Positions 1 through 6,200 of a DNA stretch of 15,424 nucleotides are shown piece after piece. Each line of letters starts with the position of its first letter. The stretch's first letter is position 1. The stretch is from the NCBI GenBank assembly GCA_024243835.1, contig JALPMN010000532.1, positions 1-15,424 on the forward strand. Direction: 5' to 3'. The position numbers were made by a program, and so were the translations under genes. This DNA comes from Enteropsectra breve (taxonomy: Eukaryota; Microsporidia). Under the pieces are notes generated by a model. That model had not been told where the DNA came from. It saw only the letters and a list, made by a program, of their open reading frames with translations, and made no database searches.

Positions 1-118
1 ATTTTTACAATATTTTTTTAAGGTCCAAACATTTTCACAAGATTTATATATTTTTACAATTTTGACCAGAAAAAAAAATATTTTTACAAGAAAAAATTTA
101 ATTAATATATTTTTTTAA
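1..118. repeat. AT-rich tract with repeated ATTTTTACAA-like words
   Basis: This tract is almost entirely A and T. It carries near-identical copies of ATTTTTACAA at 1-10, about 49-58 and about 80-89, plus a variant CATTTTCACAAG near 30-41. An in-frame TAA at 116-118 closes off the coding remnant that begins at 119. No gene is visible in it. It may be inserted or slipped spacer DNA that replaced the 5' part of the neighbouring gene. Confidence 0.45.
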
Positions 119-328
119 GCCGCCCTTGATAATAATAAGAGCCTTAAACTAAGATTAAGACAAAGTAGCACTAAATATCACATCAAAGAAAGTATAATGC
201 GCAGTTTTGAAGAGGCATTTAAAGATGAATATCAAAATGTAGATCTTGATTTGAGACACAAACTGACATTTGAGACTGTGGAGTATGATGTGGTTCACGA
301 GTCATCCCTAAAGTCGGTATTCTTATAA
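119..328 (+). pseudogene. headless 3' coding remnant (about 69 codons)
   Basis: An open frame runs from directly after the TAA at 116-118 to a TAA at 326-328. Its composition is protein-like, rich in charged residues, and its base composition is less AT-rich than the flanks. It has no start codon at its head; the only in-frame ATG is at 197, which would give 43 residues. The peptide ends in the residues HESSLKSVFL. I do not recognise the protein. It could be the last piece of a decayed gene whose 5' part has been lost, a short gene starting at 197, or a second exon, since TTTTTTTAAG just before it weakly resembles a 3' splice site. A truncated pseudogene fits best because the sequence upstream is simple AT repeat. 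Confidence 0.4.
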
Positions 329-510
329 TAACGCAGCCTATATTAATAAACATTTTATTAATTACATTAATTATATTTTTATACACAAAGAGTCAATTTA
401 TAGTGTTAGTTTGGGTATTTCATCTTTTAACACTTTTATTTTTATTAATAAGCAGCTTTTAATATCTAAACATAAGGGTTGTCTATGAACCATTTATTTA
501 CCATGCAAGT
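329..510. other. AT-rich spacer, nothing recognised
   Basis: This spacer follows the 3' coding remnant and is rich in ATTAAT and TTTATT words. No open frame of note, RNA gene or strong hairpin was seen. Confidence 0.5.
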
Positions 511-645
511 CATAAACTAAAGCGCACCTTATACTAAAGTGTGCCATAAAGTAACGAGTGCCATAATTAAAGTGTGCCATAAACATTAATGTGCCATAAT
601 TTAACGAGTGCCATAAAGTAAAGTGTGCCATAAAGTAAAGAGTGA
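511..645. repeat. tandem repeat, about 17-bp unit (GTGCCATAA...)
   Basis: About eight imperfect units of 16-19 bases run head to tail. The core is AAAGTGTGCCATAA, alternating with a variant core AACGAGTGCCATAA. The first unit (CGCACCTT) and the last (GAGTGAATAC) are degenerate. The array ends just before the 3' end of the minus-strand gene that stops at 668, so it lies in that gene's downstream flank. It has no coding sense and no known family. Confidence 0.8.
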
Positions 646-654
646 ATACGTATT

Positions 655-660
655 TTTATT
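655..660 (-). terminator. AATAAA polyadenylation-type signal
   Basis: On the minus strand AATAAA lies 7 bases after the TAG stop (668-670) of the USP-like gene. This matches the very short 3' ends usual in compact microsporidian genomes. The use as a poly(A) signal is inferred from position only. Confidence 0.45.
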
Positions 661-667
661 GCCTTTT

Positions 668-1612
668 CTAGAGAAAATAAAATGGCTCCGTATGGCTTGA
701 TCGCAGCTTATCTTTAAAATGTTGCACTGTAAAATTCTCTCTCTCATACTCATATAGCAGCAACTCCCCATGTTTCTTGATAAATGCTTCTTCATCAGCC
801 CTAATACTCTTTGATTTCGCATCAAAGGTGCATTTAATCACTCTTAGCACCGCATCAGAGTTAGAGCTGTTTACTATGCCCAGCGCAGCTTTTATCACGT
901 AGCCACCTGAACTATTGGTAGTAGCCATGTCTGAATTTGTAATATAGTACTTCAGATCACCAGTCTGCTTCATCGTAACAATGAGGCTAATGGGAAAACA
1001 ATGCAAATCAACACGCTGTGGATCAAAACCCTGCATTTTCATTCTGCTTGCAATTATTCCTTCTTCCACAGAAATATGCCCTGCTTTATCTGTAAGTAAA
1101 AAATTATTTGTGTCAGGGCATGTGAAAAAAGAGCATTTCTGAATGGAATATTCAGAAACATTATATGGCCTGAAATATGCAAATCTCAAAATAAAAAATG
1201 GGGCCGCCAGGTTGTTCTGCTCCTGGCACATCTCGTTCATCAGCAGCTCGAAATTGTCGGTGTTGATGCCTTGTCTTTCTATGCAACTCTCAAATGCTTT
1301 TGCTTTTTCGTGTCTATCAACTCTCTTCAGCGCATAGCTCTGCACTGCCTGTAGCAATTTGCTCTCCTCAGAAAGATGTTTTTTGGTAAGAGCCTCTCTG
1401 AAATTCGCAACACAGGCAAGGAATTCACAGATCGCTACAGAATTTTCTGAATTAGATGGCTGTATTTCACTGATGGCTGCAGATTTATCTGATTTTGATA
1501 ATTCAGTTTTGGGTGCGAAGCGTCGGTTTATGAAGTAGCAGATGGCAAATAAAGCTGCTGCGGAAATAAAAAATAGAGCAAGTAACGAACCCTTTTTCAT
1601 CCACCTGTTCAT
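668..1612 (-). CDS. membrane-anchored, USP-like (probably inactive) protein
   Basis: The product has 314 residues. Residues about 9-27 are a hydrophobic segment followed by RR, which suggests a signal anchor or uncleaved signal peptide, with the rest outside the cytosol. The remainder resembles, in order, the landmarks of ubiquitin-specific proteases. NSVAICEFLACVANFREAL (57-75) resembles the Cys box. TDNFELLMNEM (118-128) resembles the DA-EFL helix. PISLIVTMK (207-215) resembles the P-LIIHLKR strand. ELLLYEYE (283-290) resembles the closing AYLLFYER strand. The position equivalent to the catalytic Cys appears to be Glu56, and no GHY box is present, so I infer a dead or non-proteolytic USP fold. 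The start at 1612 is chosen for the leading hydrophobic segment and an AAAATTTT signal 11 bases upstream; Met5 is an alternative. The USP relation is read by eye and could be wrong; membrane anchoring is more secure. Confidence 0.6.
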   Translation of the reverse strand: MNRWMKKGSLLALFFISAAALFAICYFINRRFAPKTELSKSDKSAAISEIQPSNSENSVAICEFLACVANFREALTKKHLSEESKLLQAVQSYALKRVDRHEKAKAFESCIERQGINTDNFELLMNEMCQEQNNLAAPFFILRFAYFRPYNVSEYSIQKCSFFTCPDTNNFLLTDKAGHISVEEGIIASRMKMQGFDPQRVDLHCFPISLIVTMKQTGDLKYYITNSDMATTNSSGGYVIKAALGIVNSSNSDAVLRVIKCTFDAKSKSIRADEEAFIKKHGELLLYEYERENFTVQHFKDKLRSSHTEPFYFL

Positions 1613-1623
1613 AATGGGCGTAT

Positions 1624-1631
1624 AAAATTTT
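1624..1631 (-). promoter_or_regulatory. AAATTT-type start signal of the USP-like gene
   Basis: The palindrome AAAATTTT lies 11 bases upstream of the ATG. It sits in a context (ACAAAATTTTATAC on the minus strand) nearly repeated before the 5497 gene (ACAAAATTTTATCC). AAATTT-like signals at transcription starts are described in microsporidia. In AT-rich DNA the word alone is weak evidence; the shared flanks strengthen it. Confidence 0.4.
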
Positions 1632-1704
1632 GTAATTTTGAAAGAACAGAGATTTTCATTTCGCAGCTGGCATGTAATTGATAGAAACAGCTTTATTAAC
1701 CATT

Positions 1705-2076
1705 ATGAAAGAAGATGTTTCGTGGTTAATTATTGTTGCCACGGTCATACGCACCTGTGTAAGAAGCAGCCATGTAAAAAATGGCTGCATTAAAATAAAA
1801 TAAAAAGTAGTTTATTCTTTCAGATCAGACCCCACTGGAATGCATGTAGGGCATCCTATTTCCTGGGTTTATGAAAAAAAGAACGAAGAAATTAAGAAAA
1901 GATTAAGGACAATAGTAAGACAGCTCATAAGCAGAAGAATTGACATCCTGTCAGCAGTATGGAATAAAGAACAATCAACAAGCAGGAATTGTTGGTGAAG
2001 AGCAATGTACGAAAAAATTCTAACTCTCAAACAGCCACATAAAAGAGAGTATAAAATATGGCAGCACATAAAATAA
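1705..2076 (+). pseudogene. decayed small secreted-protein gene with in-frame stops
   Basis: One reading frame stays protein-like across 124 codons but is broken by stops at 1801 (TAA) and 1996 (TGA), ending at TAA 2074-2076. It begins with ATG and a hydrophobic stretch (residues 6-15, SWLIIVATVI), as a signal peptide would. The middle segment (1804-1995) is open and rich in charged and aromatic residues; a stand-alone ORF could start at ATG 1840 (52 residues, to 1998). A third in-frame ATG at 2005 opens the last segment. The three segments share one frame, so the simplest reading is a once-continuous gene with point-mutation stops. It is divergent from the USP-like gene, 92 bases away. I do not recognise the family. 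Chance open frames cannot be excluded, and an opposite-strand open frame covers 1869-2069. Confidence 0.35.
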
Positions 2077-2536
2077 AGAGCAGGCGCAGAATAAACCTAG
2101 AAATAGTGTGCCAGTATGCAATCCAAACCTTAATTATTGTCGTATGATTAAATTTAATTTTTAGATCTTGTTTTCTTTTGCTTTATTCATACATGTCTAT
2201 ATTATCAGAATATATGATTTAATTTTTTGTTGAGATCATTATTTTCAAACTATTGGTCTTTGAGCTGAACGGCCTGCGTTGTAGAAACAGAGAGTATAAA
2301 GATGATTTATTTTTTAAAAGATAGCATATAAATCTATCCTCAAACTATCTTATGAATCTTATCCATGTATAAGCATTGCATAAATACGTAAAAACAGGAT
2401 ATGAACTATTAGTTTGTAATAAAAGTAAGCCATCAAAATATTAGCTGAAATACCCCAGCTAAAAACTTATTTGTAGCTGTGAAACATCCATAAAATGAAT
2501 TTTTAATGTTGCATATCCTATTTTTAACGCGTAAAT
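2077..2536. other. AT-rich spacer with a small hairpin at 2441-2462
   Basis: This lies in the 3' flank of the 986-residue gene. An inverted repeat TTAGCTG (2441-2447) and CAGCTAA (2456-2462) can pair around an 8-base loop. An ATG-less open stretch on the plus strand near 2229-2333 (LNGLRCRNREYKDD) has a coding flavour and could be another remnant, but it is too short to call. No RNA gene was recognised. Confidence 0.35.
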
Positions 2537-5497
2537 TTATACATCACGAATAAATGGCCTTTTTCTTCTAGGGCTGTTATTTTGACTGGCATTTCTGAAA
2601 GACATTTGTGCAATTTTACAAGCACGCTTTGGCAATACTTTGATATTATCGGTGTAATACTTAATATCTGTACTTATTTCTTTAATCTCGCTCTTTTGCT
2701 TGATGTTATTAAGAGCATCAAGCTCCTCGATCTTTTTCAGCACTGAAAGCATTTCTAATAACTTGCGCATCTCCTCTTCACTGCAGCTGATCATCCCTTC
2801 CTCCATATCTAAGCCTTTCTGCAATACCAGTAGCTTTCTATAGTAGCCTCGGTACTTTGATTCCATCAGTACCTCAGTGCTGTCAGCACCCTCGATAGCT
2901 ACAATTTCAGATAAAACCTTTTCCTCTAAATAATTCTTAAAGTTCGTACTCAAATAGCACTGGAATGCGCAGAAGGCCTCATATCCAACCTTCGTATTCC
3001 ATACAGCCAGAAGCATGTCTTTTTCAAGTTCAAAAACGGGTGCAATGCTACTCGTATCCGTGTCTTTTGAAGAAGCTTCAACTTCCATATTATCAACTTC
3101 CATTCTAACGGTCAAGTCCCTCGCTGCAAGTTTCGCTACCATCAGCATTCTACTGAGCTTTAGAGCTTTGTCATCATTTGATATATTCGTGTCAAGCCAC
3201 TCAAACAGCTCTGTGTAGTACATTCTGAAAAATGGTAAATCAGCTATTGCTTTTATTCCCTCAGGCGAAATAACGCCGTTATAAAGCTGATGAAGATTCA
3301 GTGCAAAATCCCAGTTTGTTAATATCTCATTAAGATCATCTCTAAAGCTTTTAAGAAGCTCTGTATTTCTGCAAACGAATGCCACTGATCCAAGTCTCTT
3401 GTAGTTGTGAATATCGTTATAATATTTTATAATGTAGCTATCAATATCTTCACTCGGAACTTCGAAATAGCATGAGGGCTGCATGCTCATACGCTTTAGC
3501 ATTGTTTCCACAAGCTCAGGTTTGTGTTCCTTCAGCATTTTCAATATAGGCGTCTCATTTTCCCAGTCTACAAACTCAAAATTTTTGATTCCCTCAATAA
3601 GCTCTGGCACTCTTTTCACTGCTTCAAATAACCCTATTCCATATTCAATTTCAGGGGATGCAGGCAGATTTTTGAAAAGTAAAATGACGCTTGGAATATC
3701 ATCTTGTCGGCAGAATGCCAATGTGTTGAGCATTGCTGTAGTATTAGCACATGATTTTGCCTTGGTGGTCTCACGGAGAAAATCTGCATAGTTTTTGTCG
3801 CATTTAAAAAGGCTACTTTTAGTTATAGCGATATCAGTAATTTTCTTAACAGCATCATCGTAATGTGCTGGGGCCATCGTTAAAAGCACTTTGAGTATCG
3901 CATCGTAAATGAATGCTGGTGGCTCCACCATATTAGTGCCACTATATGGTGAATTAAAATTAATTGATTTAATACTATGCCCTAATTCTTCTGTAAGAAT
4001 CTTTTTATAAACCGTGTATGAAAAACGGCGGACATCTGCACCGTGCCTGCCTACAAAGATGTCTTTGTACATCCCGTAGTTATTCTCTTCCAACAGCTTT
4101 TTGTAATACTTTTCCGTTAGATTCGTGATGAGTTTTTCATAAGCAGCAGAATCTCTCTTTGGATAGTAGCTTAACCCCTTAAACGTAAATTCTAATGCGT
4201 TGCAGTTGATAATGTTATCTATGAGCCTTGGATCATGAAGCGCATTAGCAAATGCGGTGTATAAATCAGCTGCACGGGGATAGTATTCAGACTCTTCATC
4301 ACTAACTGACCCATCATATACGAATCCTGTGAGTATAAAAGAATTTTTAGACAGGATCCATCTTTTCATAAACTGAAGATTCATATTATAATTCTTTGTC
4401 TTTTCAAAATATCCTTTGATCATAGCGCAGTAAATATCGTCGAATTTATCTGCATGCTCGATTGGAATCGTGGAACAAATGTCTCTATAGTGTGCTTCAA
4501 GGTCAATAAATGAAATATCTGATTCTATAATTATTTCTCTTAGATTCCTAACTAGGTATGAAATGTTTAGTTTTTCAGTGCAGTTCTTGATAAATTCTTT
4601 GATAAGTTTAGCCCGGTCGGAAAAAAGATTATACTTTCTACTGGTGCAACTAGTAAAAAATCCATGTTGCGCTCTAAGATCATTCAATAATAGCATCTGG
4701 TCAGAATCACGCCATAGATCTTTACTGATACTGCCACCTACATCGCGCACCGTAGAAAGATGTCTTGTCGCGAGAGGGGTTTCGCATGTGCGAATCTCTA
4801 TCGTTTCTAAGAACCAGTATTTCTTATCTTGATCAGCGACTACATCCTCAATATAATTTATTTTTTCTTGAGTGGAAAATTCTACATCTTCAGGAATCGT
4901 TTCAAGTTCCAAAGGCTCAATATTTAGGTAATTTTTGCATATCGGGCATTCAACCATTCTTTTATTTGAAATTGGGATATTTTTCTTATCAAAATATACT
5001 CTAGGAATTTCAGAAGACAGAGTTTCAGTTCTGACACTAATCCATTCGCGTGCACAGCTGCAGCACATCCTGCCACCGCAGTTATTCGGGTTAGGGCACA
5101 TCACACACAGTATTTTGTAGCCGTGCGTTTTGAAGACTCTCTGCTTAAACAGGTTACCTTCGTTCTGATCGAAAAAAAGCGACTGTGTGCATATAACGCA
5201 TTGTTCTGCAACTTTGTCATTTTTTTCTTTGATGCATTTGTCTTCTAGCGGCTGTGCATTTTTTTCTTGTTCTAAGAACTTCCTGAGCTCACTTTCATTG
5301 TAGAATTGCTTTCTTGTACGCATCACGCCAGGTATTTTCACTTTAGTCAGATTTTTATTTTTTGCATTTTTAATTGCTTTTGTATTCTTCTCATACTCTT
5401 TATTAAAATTAACCTTCTTTCCTTCCGGCTGTATGTCTGTGTCTGCCGCTTGCTCTGCTGCCAAAAGATAGGTTATTAATAAGTGCACAACGATCAT
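2537..5497 (-). CDS. secreted zinc-finger (RING-variant/PHD-like) family protein, member A
   Basis: The product has 986 residues. Residues 1-16 (MIVVHLLITYLLAAEQ) form a signal peptide with almost no n-region. A basic linker follows, then a zinc domain with pairs C100/C103, C134/C140, C145/C148 and C184/C187, with an extra C131. Its spacing matches the two plus-strand paralogues, but Cys145 stands where they have His. CVIC and CPIC, with a hydrophobic residue in the first pair and Pro in the last, are typical of RINGs that bind E2 enzymes, so ubiquitin-ligase activity is possible but unproven. Residues about 200-960 are helical and align with the paralogues, including AFIYD (528-532) and a helix block at 760-794. 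An acidic Ser/Thr insert (about 798-818), a coiled-coil-prone stretch (about 905-945) and a basic PRRKR (976-980) near the C-terminus follow. AAAATTTT lies 4 bases before the ATG. Likely secreted into the host; function is inferred. Confidence 0.85.
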   Translation of the reverse strand: MIVVHLLITYLLAAEQAADTDIQPEGKKVNFNKEYEKNTKAIKNAKNKNLTKVKIPGVMRTRKQFYNESELRKFLEQEKNAQPLEDKCIKEKNDKVAEQCVICTQSLFFDQNEGNLFKQRVFKTHGYKILCVMCPNPNNCGGRMCCSCAREWISVRTETLSSEIPRVYFDKKNIPISNKRMVECPICKNYLNIEPLELETIPEDVEFSTQEKINYIEDVVADQDKKYWFLETIEIRTCETPLATRHLSTVRDVGGSISKDLWRDSDQMLLLNDLRAQHGFFTSCTSRKYNLFSDRAKLIKEFIKNCTEKLNISYLVRNLREIIIESDISFIDLEAHYRDICSTIPIEHADKFDDIYCAMIKGYFEKTKNYNMNLQFMKRWILSKNSFILTGFVYDGSVSDEESEYYPRAADLYTAFANALHDPRLIDNIINCNALEFTFKGLSYYPKRDSAAYEKLITNLTEKYYKKLLEENNYGMYKDIFVGRHGADVRRFSYTVYKKILTEELGHSIKSINFNSPYSGTNMVEPPAFIYDAILKVLLTMAPAHYDDAVKKITDIAITKSSLFKCDKNYADFLRETTKAKSCANTTAMLNTLAFCRQDDIPSVILLFKNLPASPEIEYGIGLFEAVKRVPELIEGIKNFEFVDWENETPILKMLKEHKPELVETMLKRMSMQPSCYFEVPSEDIDSYIIKYYNDIHNYKRLGSVAFVCRNTELLKSFRDDLNEILTNWDFALNLHQLYNGVISPEGIKAIADLPFFRMYYTELFEWLDTNISNDDKALKLSRMLMVAKLAARDLTVRMEVDNMEVEASSKDTDTSSIAPVFELEKDMLLAVWNTKVGYEAFCAFQCYLSTNFKNYLEEKVLSEIVAIEGADSTEVLMESKYRGYYRKLLVLQKGLDMEEGMISCSEEEMRKLLEMLSVLKKIEELDALNNIKQKSEIKEISTDIKYYTDNIKVLPKRACKIAQMSFRNASQNNSPRRKRPFIRDV

Positions 5498-5501
5498 GGA
5501 T

Positions 5502-5509
5502 AAAATTTT
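5502..5509 (-). promoter_or_regulatory. AAATTT-type start signal of the 986-residue gene
   Basis: AAAATTTT lies 4 bases upstream of the ATG on the minus strand, in the context CACAAAATTTTATCC-ATG. It implies an extremely short or absent 5' leader. The shared context with the signal before the USP-like gene supports a real element. Confidence 0.4.
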
Positions 5510-5554
5510 GTGATATTTTTTAAAAAATTAGGGAAATTTTTGCTGTAAAACTAG

Positions 5555-5830
5555 CACCTCTTCCAGGCTACAACAAAGAAACCTAGGCTACTTGGAAAAG
5601 ATCCATTGCTAATAAATTCACACAATTCGCTGTCAGCACTGTTTGTAGCTACATATATAACTATTCAAAGCCTGTTTACAATGCACTACGACTCTGGTGA
5701 TATACTTGATACAGCATATATTACAATGAAGAGGGTCCAAGAAAACAGCGAGCATAGTGTTTGGGCTATTTTGGAGCATTTATCGATCTTTCTGGAGCTG
5801 ACGGTTCATATTAAGGCTATGTTAGAATAG
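5555..5830 (+). pseudogene. headless 3' coding remnant (91 codons)
   Basis: An open frame runs from directly after a TAG at 5552-5554 to a TAG at 5828-5830. It is clearly less AT-rich than its flanks and predicts a protein-like, mainly helical segment (for example SVWAILEHLSIFLELTVHIK near the end). The first in-frame ATG is at 5681, which would give only 49 residues, so the open frame extends 42 codons upstream of any standard start. This is what the 3' end of a gene looks like after its 5' part is lost. It starts 58 bases from the divergent 986-residue gene, leaving no room for a missing 5' exon nearby. I do not recognise the family. It could be the tail of a paralogue too diverged to see. 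Confidence 0.5.
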
Positions 5831-5916
5831 TGAGTCTTACAATCAAATAAATACTGCAAAACATTATTAAACTCGTTTTACCATATACAGCTACTCTGGC
5901 TTTTTATAAATTAATA

Positions 5917-5991
5917 ATGCTAGCATGGATACTACTATCCGGCAAATATAGATCTCCTTGGTATGATAAACATCATTCTACTTTCAGCTAA
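5917..5991 (+). pseudogene. signal-peptide start fragment, copy of the 8575 gene start
   Basis: This is a 24-codon ORF beginning MLAWILLSGKYR. The bases TA-ATG and the following codons (5915-5936) match the start of the zinc-finger gene at 8573-8594 in 20 of 22 positions (ATGCTAGCA then GATACTACT against GAATACTACT). After that the two diverge and this copy stops at 5989. It reads as the surviving 5' stub of a family member, or of a duplicated signal-peptide cassette, whose body has decayed. The match is short, so homology is likely but not certain. Confidence 0.4.
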
Positions 5992-6200
5992 AACGTAAAA
6001 AGGCTAATCAAAGAAAATTTATTAAAGTTCTCTCCCAACATAGTTTAAGGGCGTGTATAAAAGCGTTTCATTATATAAGCATTTGCACTGAAACCTTAAT
6101 TTTATTATTATTCTATGCTTAAATATGGATAAACGGAATAATAAGTTTAATTTAAAGAACTATATTTTTAAAACCTCAATATTAATTATTTTTTTAATGA
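5992..6200. other. AT-rich spacer; small signal-peptide-like ORF from 6125
   Basis: This spacer separates the decayed stub at 5917 from the 3' end of the LRR-like gene. A 39-codon ATG ORF on the plus strand (6125-6244) has a strongly hydrophobic middle (TSILIIFLMI) followed by polar residues, like a signal peptide, but its last 44 bases overlap the opposite-strand LRR-like gene. It is more likely a chance ORF or another 5' stub than a working gene. Nothing else is recognised here. Confidence 0.25.

Noticed and set aside
1869..2069. 66-codon minus-strand open frame with hydrophobic residues
   Set aside because: It is antisense to the more protein-like plus-strand frame of the 1705-2076 pseudogene, and its hydrophobicity follows from the purine-rich plus strand.
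2441..2462. 7-bp hairpin as a transcription terminator
   Set aside because: The stem is short and the context is eukaryotic, where such hairpins do not end transcription; kept only as a note in the spacer entry.
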